NCBI GenBank assembly: GCA_022771625.1
Contig: JALFCW010000120.1
Coordinates: 34,891-98,890, forward strand
Direction: 5' to 3'
DNA: 64,000 bases
From: Prevotella sp.
GTDB lineage: Bacteria > Bacteroidota > Bacteroidia > Bacteroidales > Bacteroidaceae
The notes under the pieces were generated by a model that was given only the letters and a program-made list of their open reading frames with translations, was not told where the DNA came from and searched no databases. This document shows positions 1 to 10,290 of the stretch, piece after piece; position 1 is the first letter of the stretch, and each line of letters starts with the position of its first letter. The position numbers were made by a program, and so were the translations under genes.

Positions 1-958
1 GAGCACGGTCGAGTGCATCGGCACGAACAAGTTCCGAGAAGAGGTTACGAGTATTGTCGTCGAAGAGTGTGACATGATCAGAGTCCCAGTGCATCGGGCG
101 AGACACATGAAGCATCAGTTCGGGAACAAACAACAGAAGTGACGATACTGCATCCGACACATTCTCAGTCTGCTCATAGTGACCTGTATCGAGGGTGTAC
201 ATTACATTGTTCTTTGAGCAATAGCCTGCGTAGAAATCGTGCGAACCTACAGTGTAAGCCTCAAGACCAATACCAAACAGCTTTGCCTCCAGACATGGCT
301 TCATATCGGGCAATTCCTCTGCAAGAATCTCATCGAGGCTATCCTTAAGAATCTGGCGATAGCGAAGCTTTTCAACGGTGTAGTCCTTCGAACCGTCATG
401 CACCCATATATTCATGATACTTGGATCTCCCTGGTACTTACCCATAGCATCGGCAATGCGACGGCAACGTTTGGTGTGCTCAATCCAGAATTCACGGATT
501 GCCTTGTCAGGATTCGACAATGTGAGGTCACCACTCTTTGGGTGAGAGAATGATGTAGAGTTGAAGTCAAGACACATATTGCGCTCCTTTGCCCACTGCA
601 TCCAACCCATAAAATGTTCTACGCCGACCTCATTACGATCAACAAATTTATCGCCAAACTCTCCGTAGGTCTCGTGGAGATTGAGACGCAATGTACCAGC
701 TAACAAGGAGGTTACCTTGTCAATATCCTGACGCAACTCATCAATATTTCGAGCTTTACCAGGGTAATTACCTGTGGTCTGAATACCACCCGAAGCTGCA
801 ACATTACGCTCAAAGCCAACAACATCGTCTGCCTGCCAACAATGTAGCGATATTGGAGTCTTCTCCAGTAAATCTATTGCCTTGTCTGTATCAACACCGA
901 GCGCTGCATAGCGCTCCTTGGCAATCTCGTAATTTTTCTTAACCAATTCTTCTTTCAT
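1..958 (-). CDS. rhaA: L-rhamnose isomerase, partial (runs off the left edge)
   Basis: Open minus frame from CAT at 956-958 to the window edge; translation starts MKEELVKKNYEIAKERYAALGVDTDKAIDLLEKTPISLHCWQADDVVGFE..., characteristic of RhaA; adjacent to rhaB. Confidence 0.93.
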   Translation of the reverse strand, partial: MKEELVKKNYEIAKERYAALGVDTDKAIDLLEKTPISLHCWQADDVVGFERNVAASGGIQTTGNYPGKARNIDELRQDIDKVTSLLAGTLRLNLHETYGEFGDKFVDRNEVGVEHFMGWMQWAKERNMCLDFNSTSFSHPKSGDLTLSNPDKAIREFWIEHTKRCRRIADAMGKYQGDPSIMNIWVHDGSKDYTVEKLRYRQILKDSLDEILAEELPDMKPCLEAKLFGIGLEAYTVGSHDFYAGYCSKNNVMYTLDTGHYEQTENVSDAVSSLLLFVPELMLHVSRPMHWDSDHVTLFDDNTRNLFSELVRADALDRA

Positions 959-985
959 AATTTCTTAATTTTTTATTTTATTACT

Positions 986-2461
986 TTATTTATTAATTAC
1001 TCTCAAAAAATTCTCATAAGCCTCATTCCACAATTCCTTATCTTGTGGTTCAAAGACTCTTTGTTCCACTGTATTAGAGATAATCCGCCTCATCTCCCAA
1101 ATGTCATTCACAATACCGGCAGCCTTGGCTTGAAGCATGATATTACCGATCGCAGTAGCCTCCTGAGGACCTGCCTTCACTGTCACACCGCAACTATTTG
1201 AGGTCATCTGGTTGAGATAGTTATTGAGCGAACCTCCTCCAATAATATATAATGTATCCAGACTGAAATCAGCAAACTCCTTCAACCATGTGAACACCTG
1301 GCGATAGCGAAGTGCAAGGCTATCAAATACACAACGTATAATCTCAGCATATCCTTGGGGCACCATTTGCCCTGTAGTGCGGCAATAATCCTGTATAGCC
1401 ACAATCATAGACGGAGGATTGGCAAAGGCAGCATCGTCGGGATTTATAAGACTTCTAAACGGCTGCTGATCCATTGCTGCAGCCTGAAGTTCGGCATGTG
1501 TCTTAGGGGCATCGACAAACTCATTTCGACAGCGCTCATAAATCCACATTCCGCAAATATTCTTCAAGAAACGAGTAGTACCATCAATGCCACCTTCGTT
1601 GGTGAAGTTCAACTCACTGCTGCGTTCGTTGATAATGGCATTGCGGGTCTCGATTCCCATAAGGCTCCATGTGCCCGAACTGAGATATGCAAAATTCTCG
1701 TTGTCTGCCGGAACAGCTGCAACTGCACTGGCTGTGTCATGACCTGCCACAGCAACAACTGGGATAGCTCCATAACCGGTTATCTTCTGCACCTCTGAAG
1801 TAAGAGTACCGATGACCGTTCCTGGCATAGTCATCTTACCAAATTTACCTCTCTCGATACCAAGACTGGCAAGCAAGTCGGTATCAAGGTCCTTGGTTAT
1901 CGGATTGAGAATCTGGGACGTTGATGCCACAGTATATTCACATACGGCATTGCCAGTGAGCATATAACTGAGGGCATCTGGAATAAATAGGATCTTGTCG
2001 GCATTGGCAAGGGCTGAATCATCATTCTCACGCATGGCATAGAGTTGGAAAAGCGAGTTGAAGTTCATAAACTGTATTCCTGTCTTCGAATATACAGTCT
2101 GCTTATCAATCACTTTGTCGAAATACTTATCCATGATGCCCACTGTATGTTGGTCACGATAAGCCAGTGGATTGCGAAGCACTGCTCCATCTGGTGCAAC
2201 ACACAGGAAGTCGCAACCCCATGTATCGATACCAATACTAATAATATTTATTTCACGCTTTGCGGCAACCTTCAATCCGTTGACAATCTCCAAGTAGAGG
2301 GCAAATATATCCCAATACACATGTCCTCCTGTCTCGATTAGGTTATTGTTAAAGCGAGTGAGTTCTTCCTGCTCAATCTTGCCATCAGAAGTTGACCCTA
2401 TTATGGTACGTCCACTGGTGGCACCAAGATCGACAGCAAAGAAATATTCCTTATTGTTCAT
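986..2461 (-). CDS. rhaB: Rhamnulokinase (FGGY family)
   Basis: 491 aa; FAVDLGATSGRTIIG, GIDTWGCDF, AGHDTASAVAAVP, YLSSGTWSLMG, IIGGGSLNNYLNQM motifs. Confidence 0.95.
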   Translation of the reverse strand: MNNKEYFFAVDLGATSGRTIIGSTSDGKIEQEELTRFNNNLIETGGHVYWDIFALYLEIVNGLKVAAKREINIISIGIDTWGCDFLCVAPDGAVLRNPLAYRDQHTVGIMDKYFDKVIDKQTVYSKTGIQFMNFNSLFQLYAMRENDDSALANADKILFIPDALSYMLTGNAVCEYTVASTSQILNPITKDLDTDLLASLGIERGKFGKMTMPGTVIGTLTSEVQKITGYGAIPVVAVAGHDTASAVAAVPADNENFAYLSSGTWSLMGIETRNAIINERSSELNFTNEGGIDGTTRFLKNICGMWIYERCRNEFVDAPKTHAELQAAAMDQQPFRSLINPDDAAFANPPSMIVAIQDYCRTTGQMVPQGYAEIIRCVFDSLALRYRQVFTWLKEFADFSLDTLYIIGGGSLNNYLNQMTSNSCGVTVKAGPQEATAIGNIMLQAKAAGIVNDIWEMRRIISNTVEQRVFEPQDKELWNEAYENFLRVINK

Positions 2462-2507
2462 TAGTAATAAAAGTTTTTAAATTATTGGATGTTTTAAATT
2501 TCGGTTG

Positions 2508-2571
2508 CAAAGTTATGGGTAAAAAACATAATTGAACAACAATTTTTGACTTTATAGCATTGTTTTTTGAC
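2508..2571 (-). promoter_or_regulatory. rhaBA promoter: -7 box CAAAGTTA (TAACTTTG on minus) at 2508-2515 and direct-repeat operator TTTGAC-N15-TTTGAC at 2545-2571
   Basis: Operator half-sites 21 bp apart; 29 nt between -7 box and proximal half-site; same layout as five other promoters in this window. Confidence 0.6.
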
Positions 2572-2576
2572 TATAG

Positions 2577-2608
2577 TTTGGTCTTTTCATTATTTGTTAG
2601 TATCTTTG
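2577..2608 (+). promoter_or_regulatory. Bacteroidetes-type promoter for the 2635 gene: TTTG (2577-2580) - N20 - TATCTTTG (2601-2608)
   Basis: Matches TTTG-N19-21-TAnnTTTG; ATG follows at 2635. Confidence 0.65.
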
Positions 2609-2634
2609 CACAAAATCAAACAAACATTATTAGT

Positions 2635-4788
2635 ATGAAGAAACAATTTACTAAGACGTTGGCAACATTATTACTTGGAATAACAGTTGTCGGCAATGCT
2701 ATCGCATCTGAAAAGATTGACAGACGTAAGGTAGTGACACGGCATAACCCACATGTCACTCATTTGGACTCTCTGTCTTCGCTTACAGTGGGAAACGGCA
2801 GATTTGCTTTTACCGTGGATGCCACAGGTCTGCAGACTTTCCCTCAAGAATATTCCCTTGGTGTTCCGCTCGGAACAATGAGCGAATGGGGATGGCACTC
2901 GTTTGCAAACCACGATGGATTCGAAGCTAAAGATGCATTGGCAAACCACGATTTCCACCGCGGTCATCCCGAATATTATTCTCTACAGATCAAACAACCA
3001 GAAAGAACACGCAAGGCAGTAGATTATTTGAGAGCTAATCCTCATAGACTTCATCTCGGAACAATAGGCCTTGACCTGTCTGACGCTTCGAAGATGAATG
3101 ACATAGACCAACATCTTGACCTTTGGACAGGAAAGATTGACAGTAAGTTCACGTATGACAAACAGACATATCATATAGAGACTGTCTGCGATCCTGGTTT
3201 AGATTGTATTGCAACCAATATTACATCTGACGGGAATATCGGAGTCGTATTCAGTTTTGCCTATCCCACAGGAGGACATTGTGACGATGCCTGTAGATGG
3301 GATGCCGACAAACTGCATAATACTACATTAAAAAGCGAGAAGAACTCTGCAGTAATCACCAGGACAATAGACAACACCTTATATTATATATATGTATCAT
3401 GGAAAGGCAATGCCGAGATTATACAAACAGGACGTAACAAGATATTGCTAAAATCCAAAGGCAAAAACCTCTCATTCTCAGCCTTATTCCAAAGTAATTC
3501 TGACGAATTCGGTATTTCCGAGAAATCCGGCATAACTACGAAAATCCCCCAAATACCAGACTATCCATTATGCGCCAAGGCCTCGTCTGAGAGATGGTAT
3601 TCATATTGGACAGAAGGAGGATTTATCGACCTTGGCAATGTGAAAGACAAAAGGGCAACCGAATTGGAACGACGTATCATTCTCAGCCAGTATCTCATGG
3701 GGGCACAAGAAGCAGGAAACATTCCTCCGCAGGAAACAGGACTCACATACAACTCGTGGTTTGGAAAATTCCACCTTGAAATGACATGGTGGCACCTTGT
3801 TCATTATGGACTATGGAACAAGTCCGAGCTACTCGACAGACAGATTTCGTGGTATGCCTCGGCAGAGGGTAAGGCGCGAGAAATAGCGCGACGCCAAGGA
3901 TTCAAGGGAGTGAGATGGATGAAGATGACCGACCCCTCAGCCGAGGAAGCACCTTCCAATGTCGGTTCGTTTCTGATATGGCAGCAGCCTCATCTTATAT
4001 ATTTGGCAGAACTGACATATCGTGCGGCAAAATCGGAAGAAGAGCGCACAAAGGCATTGGAGAAATACGGCAAACTTGTGGATGAGACAGCACTATTCAT
4101 GTGCGACTTCGCCGAATATGATTCAGTCAATGACCGATACATACTTCGCGGCTGCATACCAGCACAAGAAACCTTAAAAGCCGACTCTACGGTGAATCCC
4201 CCATTTGAACTGTCATATTGGCTGACTGCACTCGACATGGCACAGAAATGGAGAATAAGACGAGGACTCACTCCAATGAAAGACGCACAAATGGTGATAG
4301 ACAAACTGTCGCCATTGGCATTCAATGCCGACAGTATGTATCTAGCAGCTGAAAGTGCCACAGACACATATTCCAACATAAGAATGACAAGCGATCATCC
4401 CGCATTGCTTGGAGCATTAGGTATGATGCCCGACAACAAACTGCTGGATAAAACCATAATGTCAAATACACTGCGTTGGATATGGGAAAACTGGAACTGG
4501 GACAAGACCTGGGGCTGGGACTATCCAATGACTGCAATGACCTGTGCACGACTTGGAGAGGCCGACATGGCTATTGATGCATTGCTAATGCCCAAGCGCA
4601 CAAATACATACCTCATAAATGGACATAATTATCAAGATCAAAGACTCAGGGTATATATGCCAGGCAATGGCGGACTGCTCACCGCCGTGGCAATGATGTG
4701 TGCCGGATGGGACGGATGCGAGACATCTACGCCAGGATTCCCCAAAGACTGGGATGTGAGATGGGAAGGTCTATTGCCAATGCCATAA
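2635..4788 (+). CDS. Secreted glycoside hydrolase-like protein, probable (alpha/alpha)6 six-hairpin fold, family not assigned
   Basis: Signal peptide MKKQFTKTLATLLLGITVVGNAIAS; motifs QETGLTYNSWFGKFHLEMTWWH and WNWDKTWGWDYPMTAM are six-hairpin-glycosidase-like. Start at 2635 preferred because the -7 box lies at 2601-2608. Confidence 0.7.
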   Translation: MKKQFTKTLATLLLGITVVGNAIASEKIDRRKVVTRHNPHVTHLDSLSSLTVGNGRFAFTVDATGLQTFPQEYSLGVPLGTMSEWGWHSFANHDGFEAKDALANHDFHRGHPEYYSLQIKQPERTRKAVDYLRANPHRLHLGTIGLDLSDASKMNDIDQHLDLWTGKIDSKFTYDKQTYHIETVCDPGLDCIATNITSDGNIGVVFSFAYPTGGHCDDACRWDADKLHNTTLKSEKNSAVITRTIDNTLYYIYVSWKGNAEIIQTGRNKILLKSKGKNLSFSALFQSNSDEFGISEKSGITTKIPQIPDYPLCAKASSERWYSYWTEGGFIDLGNVKDKRATELERRIILSQYLMGAQEAGNIPPQETGLTYNSWFGKFHLEMTWWHLVHYGLWNKSELLDRQISWYASAEGKAREIARRQGFKGVRWMKMTDPSAEEAPSNVGSFLIWQQPHLIYLAELTYRAAKSEEERTKALEKYGKLVDETALFMCDFAEYDSVNDRYILRGCIPAQETLKADSTVNPPFELSYWLTALDMAQKWRIRRGLTPMKDAQMVIDKLSPLAFNADSMYLAAESATDTYSNIRMTSDHPALLGALGMMPDNKLLDKTIMSNTLRWIWENWNWDKTWGWDYPMTAMTCARLGEADMAIDALLMPKRTNTYLINGHNYQDQRLRVYMPGNGGLLTAVAMMCAGWDGCETSTPGFPKDWDVRWEGLLPMP

Positions 4789-4800
4789 GATAAAGGATAT

Positions 4801-7800
4801 ATGAGGGTAGTAATTATCATATTAATGCTTCTTTTTGCCATCTCAGAGGTTGAGGCTGGCAGAAAATACAATTACCGTCCTGACGGTAGGGAGATTGTTT
4901 GTCATAATGGCGTAAACAAATATACCAGGGCATTATACGGGACCCACGGTCCATTCCGCCTTGAAACATCCGACCGCCCGTTGTTTGCTACATTCAAGAA
5001 AGGCGAGTGCCGCAATCTTCGGTTATATGCCATTATTGGCAATCAACGGATTGCACTCGACTCCATCCTTTTTGACTGTGAGGCAAGCTATCTTGGTGGA
5101 AGGAGAACATATCGTCTGACCCATGATGACATCAGAATCGACATTTATGCGATGGCTTCTTTTCTTCACGATGAAGATGCCGTGTGGAAGTTCAATACAT
5201 GGGTAATTGGAAAAGGAAAGACAATAGTTCCATACAAAAAGAAGATTCATTTCGAGGCCGTTCTCACTAATTCTCGAAGCAGCAAATTTCAGCGTAATGG
5301 CGACCTCGGTGTTGATGACCTGTCAAAATTTGATGCAGCTCCCAATTCACCACCCGTCTCTACCGCCACATGGGACGGACGTGGGGAGACGTTTCTTCTG
5401 TTGAAAGAAAACAAAGAGTTAGAGGCTCAATCCGCCAACACCACCAACCGGGGAGCAGGATGGCTTCAGGCCAGATTTGACTCAGAGGAATCCCATCGTC
5501 AAGCTATCATGTCGAGGGTAGAGATAAATACCCCCGACCCATTGTTCAATACACTCGGCAGCATACTTATGGCGGCCGCTGACGGACTTTGGGACGGTGA
5601 GACATGGCAGCATGGATGCATCGGTTGGCGAATGCCTTTGGCCGGTTGGCGAGGGTGTTATGTTGGAGATGCCGTAGGATGGACCGACCGCTCTTACCAG
5701 CATTTTCAGGCATACGCCCGCAGTCAGGTGAGGGATGTGCCCGCCACAATGCCCCATCCCTGTCAGGACAGTGCACTGAATCTGGCAAGATCCAAGAAAC
5801 AATGGGGAACACAAATGTATAGCAATGGATATATATGCCGCTATCCCAACCGCACTGACGTGATGCACCACTACGACATGAACCTCAATTATATCGACGG
5901 ACTTCTGTGGCACCTATCCTATGATGCCGACGAGAGAAAACTCAGGGAATTTTGGCCGATATTGAAAAGTCATCTTGAATGGGAGAAACGCAATTTCGAC
6001 CCCGACGGTGACCATCTCTATGATGCCTATTGCTGTATCTGGGCATCAGATGCCTTGTATTATAATGGTGGAGCTGTAACCCATTCCTCCGCATACAACT
6101 ATCGTGATAATAGGCTTGCTGCACGCATAGCCCAACTAATAGGCGAGGACGACACGAAATACCGGTTGGAGGCAGAGTCTATCCTCAAGGCTATGAATGA
6201 ACGACTGTGGATGGACGACCGTGGGCACTGGGCTGAATACCAAGACCTCATGGGACTTAAACGGCTACACAAGAGTGCTGCACTTTGGACCATTTACACG
6301 CCGATAGACTGTGGTGCCAGCTCTCCCGAACAAGCATATCGAGCTACAAAATACGTGGATCGCGATATACCGCATATACCAATTGTTGTCAACAAAGTGG
6401 ACACCATAGGATATACAATCTCTACCACCGACTGGATGCCATACGCATGGAGTACAAACAACGTAGCACACGAGGAGGTGGCAAATATGGCATTGGCATA
6501 TTTCCAAGCAGGAAGAAACAATGAGGGATTCCAGCTTTTGAAAAGCGACCTTACCGACGAGATGCTCCTCGGGAAATCTCCCGGCAACTTTGGACAGATT
6601 AGCCACTACGACCGTGAGCGAAACGAGGCATACCGTGACTTCGGCGACAATGTGGGCATCACAAGCAGAGCAATAATCAATGGTCTCTTCGGAATAACAC
6701 CCGATGCCCTCTACGGGCAATGTATCATTAAGCAAGCCTTTCCCGACGAATGGAATGAGGCTAACATACAAACACCCTTCCTGAGTTATTCCTACAAGCG
6801 CGAAGGTAATCGGGACATTTATCATATAGAACAGCATTTCGCACAACCACTGAAAATAATAGTCAAGACAAATGCGGGAAACGGTGCTTTTATGGAAACG
6901 GTAGGAACTACAGATGAAAGACAGACAATCATCGTTGACCGAACTCGTCTGCCCATGCCGCAAACTTATCCAGAAAGACCTTCTGTAAGAAAGAATATCC
7001 ATTCCAAGGAATACATACGCAGGATGGGACTTGAGGAAATCAGTGACAATGCTACTAACAAGCACGAGATGATTGATCTCTCAGATATATACAATGCCAA
7101 TCTCACCGATATATTCCGAAACAGATACGAAAGCCCACGCCCACCCTACACCACGTTGCAAATTCCCACACAAGGCATAGGCGAATGGTGCCATCCAAAA
7201 CTTACTGCAAACATCGACGACACAGGACTAAGAATGTGCACCCAACCACTTAGCAACAATGACAGTCTTGGCATATATGACACTGGCAAGGGATTGAACT
7301 TTCTCATTCCTCGCAAAGGCAAAAACATCGTTTTCTCCTCGCTATGGAACAATTACCCCGACGAGGTAAGTATTCCAATAGCCCCGAAAGCAAAATCTTA
7401 TAATTCTGCTTATCTGATGTTGGCAGGTACAACCAACAATATGCAGAGTCGTATAGATAATGCCCTGATAATGGCGGAATATGAGGACGGCAGTATAGAC
7501 ACCCTTCACCTCGAAAATCCCATCAACTGGCCAACGATCAACGAGGCGTATGTATTTGATGACTATGCTTTCTGGTCGGCACCGATAATGCCCCTCCGCT
7601 TCCGTCTTGACAACGGCAAAGTAGGACGCCACATTAATGCCAAGGAACTTCTGTCCACCATTCCATCGAATCACGACGACAAGGAGAAGAAGATAGGCGA
7701 AGACAACCACTATGCCATTGAAAAGGGAGCCGGAGTGATACTTAAGATGCCACTGAATCCCACCAGTAGGATTAGGGGAATCCGTATCAAGACTCTCTCC

Positions 7801-7845
7801 AATGACATAGTTGTAGGACTTATGGCAGTGACATTAGAAAGATAA
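4801..7845 (+). CDS. DUF4450-like secreted protein, probable six-hairpin glycosidase
   Basis: 1014 aa; RKYNYRPDGREIVCHNGVNKYTRALYGTHGPFRLETSDRPLFATFKKGE is typical of DUF4450; 12 bp after the upstream stop. Confidence 0.75.
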   Translation: MRVVIIILMLLFAISEVEAGRKYNYRPDGREIVCHNGVNKYTRALYGTHGPFRLETSDRPLFATFKKGECRNLRLYAIIGNQRIALDSILFDCEASYLGGRRTYRLTHDDIRIDIYAMASFLHDEDAVWKFNTWVIGKGKTIVPYKKKIHFEAVLTNSRSSKFQRNGDLGVDDLSKFDAAPNSPPVSTATWDGRGETFLLLKENKELEAQSANTTNRGAGWLQARFDSEESHRQAIMSRVEINTPDPLFNTLGSILMAAADGLWDGETWQHGCIGWRMPLAGWRGCYVGDAVGWTDRSYQHFQAYARSQVRDVPATMPHPCQDSALNLARSKKQWGTQMYSNGYICRYPNRTDVMHHYDMNLNYIDGLLWHLSYDADERKLREFWPILKSHLEWEKRNFDPDGDHLYDAYCCIWASDALYYNGGAVTHSSAYNYRDNRLAARIAQLIGEDDTKYRLEAESILKAMNERLWMDDRGHWAEYQDLMGLKRLHKSAALWTIYTPIDCGASSPEQAYRATKYVDRDIPHIPIVVNKVDTIGYTISTTDWMPYAWSTNNVAHEEVANMALAYFQAGRNNEGFQLLKSDLTDEMLLGKSPGNFGQISHYDRERNEAYRDFGDNVGITSRAIINGLFGITPDALYGQCIIKQAFPDEWNEANIQTPFLSYSYKREGNRDIYHIEQHFAQPLKIIVKTNAGNGAFMETVGTTDERQTIIVDRTRLPMPQTYPERPSVRKNIHSKEYIRRMGLEEISDNATNKHEMIDLSDIYNANLTDIFRNRYESPRPPYTTLQIPTQGIGEWCHPKLTANIDDTGLRMCTQPLSNNDSLGIYDTGKGLNFLIPRKGKNIVFSSLWNNYPDEVSIPIAPKAKSYNSAYLMLAGTTNNMQSRIDNALIMAEYEDGSIDTLHLENPINWPTINEAYVFDDYAFWSAPIMPLRFRLDNGKVGRHINAKELLSTIPSNHDDKEKKIGEDNHYAIEKGAGVILKMPLNPTSRIRGIRIKTLSNDIVVGLMAVTLER

Positions 7846-7855
7846 TAACCCCTTA

Positions 7856-10261
7856 CTACAATGTATTGAGTTTTATTCTTTGTGTCTTGTATTTGTCACT
7901 TGCCACTTCGAGGATGATGTTGGATGCAGACGCTCCGGCACGGAGGATGACGAGGGCACTGCCCATAAAGAGACTGCGCTCTGTACCTACGGCAAGTTCG
8001 TCGGAAGATATGTTTCCGTTGTCAACAGCAACTATCTCAGCATTTCCTGTCACAGAGAAACGGAGATTCTCGCCAGCTGACAACACTCGCCTACCCTTCT
8101 TGTCAACTGCAATCACCCTGACGTGCAGCAAGTCTTTGCCGTCGGCATGCCATGTCTGCACGTCGGGAATCAGTTTGAGGGCAACAGCCTCGCCTGTTGT
8201 CTCAAGCGAGTGGCGTGCCACCTCCTTACCGCCATTGCGTGCAATAGCAGTGAGCTTACCCGACTTATACTCGATATTATCCCATTTAATACGATTGCGT
8301 TCCTTAGGATTGCCACTGTTCTTTTTTACTCCCAAAGACTTGCCATTGAGTTTGAGTTCCACCTCCTCAGCATTTGTATAAGTATATAGCGAGAGTTTCT
8401 CACCATCCTTTCTGTTCCAATTTTCCGAATAGCTTCCTATAGCGACATTAATGCCATTCCACATCTGCTCACCCTTCTTTCCCTTTTCGATGACAGCGAG
8501 ATGAACAGACGGAGTGTCAGAGAACATACTCTTTAGGAAATATGCGTCCGGTTTGGGTTGGAGTGAGATGTCAAACACACCCTGGTTCCATCCCTTTATA
8601 GGCCATCCCATACTCTCGCCGAGATAGTCGATTGCGCCCCAATATGCAAGACCTACAACCTTGTCGAGATCCATCTCAAAGAAGTTTGGTCCCATGGCTC
8701 CCGTACTTGCCTCGCTCTGATAGAATATCTTCTCGGGATAGCGTCGGCTGTCACCAGGGAAGTACATGTACCGATAGTTATATGAGTTCACCTCAGTGGC
8801 AATAGCCAATGGGGCAGGTATTGAGTCGGTGTCAATATCCCTATAGCGCGGATGCATAGCCACTGTTGTAAGACGTGTATTGTCATATCTATGCAACAGT
8901 TCGCGCTGCAGTTTGTATGCCGTCACTCCCCAGTCGTTGAACGGAAGATTAGGATATTGCTGTAATTCATTGCCAAGACTCCACAACACAACGCATGGAT
9001 GATTGCGGTCGCGCTTAACCCATTCAGGCACGTCGCGCTGCCAAAGAGCCTCCCACTCTACACGTCCGCCGGCATATTGCGTTAGCCATTTGTCGTATAG
9101 TTCATCTACGACAAGAATACCATATCGGTCGCAAAGGCGCATAAAGTCCTCACTATATGGATTATGTGAAGTGCGAATATGATTATATCCGAATGACTTC
9201 ATCAGTTGTATGCGTTTCTCTATAGCACGGGGATAGGCAGCAGCTCCGAGAGCTCCTAATGTGTGATGGTTGGCATAACCCTTAAGAAGTACCTTCTTGC
9301 CGTTGAGCTTAAATCCAAAGTCGGGGGAGAACTCAATGGTGCGCACACCAAACTGCTCGCGAATCTGGTCAACGGCATTGCCTTGATTGTCAAACAGAGT
9401 CACCTCTGCCGTATAGAGATAAGGCGACTCACACGACCAAAGGTTGGCATTGTCAATTTCTATCGGTTGCAGTTCATACTCGCGTGTACGCCATTTTCCG
9501 TTGAATACGATATTCTGCTTCTTCTGGGCAACTACCTCACCATTGGCATCGTAGATTTTCACTTCAGCGGGTATATTATCCACCTTGTTGAAACATGCAA
9601 TCTCAGCCTGAATCTTTACCTTCTTGTTATTTTCAGTGCGGATGAAAAGCGGATGACGGGGGAAATATAGTTTCTTGTCTGTAACGATGATGTTGACATC
9701 ACGATAGAGTCCACCTCCTGTGTACCAACGCGAGTTATTGGGTTGTTGGGTATTGGCCTTCACAATAATTTCGTTGTCTCCATCATATTTTATCATCGAA
9801 GAGATATCAGTGTCAAAACCAAGATAACCATAGTCGGTTTTGCCTATGTGCTTGCCGTTGAGCCATACATCACCCACGAGCATAATGCCCTGAAAGTCGA
9901 GCACTACCCTTCTGCCCTTCCATTCTTGCTTTGGGGTAAGCACATATCTATACCAACCCACGTTCATTTCCTTGAAACCACGTGGACTGAGTCGGCTGCG
10001 CACATTACTTCCAGCATCACTATTGTCAGGACGCTCAGAGGCATCTGGTTCCACCCACGGCTGTCCGATAAGGAAGTCATGCGGAAGGTTCACCCTCTCG
10101 CTCTTAGCATTTTTCACTGCCTCAATACCCGACAGTTCCCCAAAGTGAAACTGCCATCCTTCATTCAGGCTTATCGTATCTCTCACTGCGGCCGACGCTC
10201 CACCTACGAGCATTGCCATAGCCGCCAATATCATTATCTTTTTCATAGTGTCATTCTTCAA
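7856..10261 (-). CDS. Glycoside hydrolase family 2 (beta-galactosidase/beta-glucuronidase type)
   Basis: 801 aa; GWYRYVLTPKQEWKGRRVVLDFQGIM, IRTSHNPYSEDFMRLCDRYGILVVDE, RNHPCVVLWSLGNE (acid/base), FYQSEASTG (nucleophile). Confidence 0.92.
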   Translation of the reverse strand: MKNDTMKKIMILAAMAMLVGGASAAVRDTISLNEGWQFHFGELSGIEAVKNAKSERVNLPHDFLIGQPWVEPDASERPDNSDAGSNVRSRLSPRGFKEMNVGWYRYVLTPKQEWKGRRVVLDFQGIMLVGDVWLNGKHIGKTDYGYLGFDTDISSMIKYDGDNEIIVKANTQQPNNSRWYTGGGLYRDVNIIVTDKKLYFPRHPLFIRTENNKKVKIQAEIACFNKVDNIPAEVKIYDANGEVVAQKKQNIVFNGKWRTREYELQPIEIDNANLWSCESPYLYTAEVTLFDNQGNAVDQIREQFGVRTIEFSPDFGFKLNGKKVLLKGYANHHTLGALGAAAYPRAIEKRIQLMKSFGYNHIRTSHNPYSEDFMRLCDRYGILVVDELYDKWLTQYAGGRVEWEALWQRDVPEWVKRDRNHPCVVLWSLGNELQQYPNLPFNDWGVTAYKLQRELLHRYDNTRLTTVAMHPRYRDIDTDSIPAPLAIATEVNSYNYRYMYFPGDSRRYPEKIFYQSEASTGAMGPNFFEMDLDKVVGLAYWGAIDYLGESMGWPIKGWNQGVFDISLQPKPDAYFLKSMFSDTPSVHLAVIEKGKKGEQMWNGINVAIGSYSENWNRKDGEKLSLYTYTNAEEVELKLNGKSLGVKKNSGNPKERNRIKWDNIEYKSGKLTAIARNGGKEVARHSLETTGEAVALKLIPDVQTWHADGKDLLHVRVIAVDKKGRRVLSAGENLRFSVTGNAEIVAVDNGNISSDELAVGTERSLFMGSALVILRAGASASNIILEVASDKYKTQRIKLNTL

Positions 10262-10290
10262 TCTTCAATTTTCAATCTTCAATCTAAAAA
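10262..10290 (-). repeat. GATTGAA heptanucleotide tandem repeat directly 5' of the GH2 start
   Basis: Minus strand reads AGATTGAAGATTGAAAATTGAAGATTGAAGAATG: four 7-bp units. Confidence 0.8.

Noticed and set aside
2560-2608. A seventh regulon operator for the plus-strand 2635 gene
   Set aside because: No GTCAAA/ATCAAA half-site pair at 29-30 nt upstream of its -7 box; it has a canonical -33 TTTG instead, though the adjacent rhaBA operator could still affect it.
2560-2634. N-terminal extension of the 742-aa ORF
   Set aside because: The TTTG-N20-TATCTTTG promoter falls inside it and a signal peptide starts at the internal ATG at 2635.
6265-7065. 266-aa minus-strand ORF
   Set aside because: Antisense to the DUF4450-like gene; shadow ORF.
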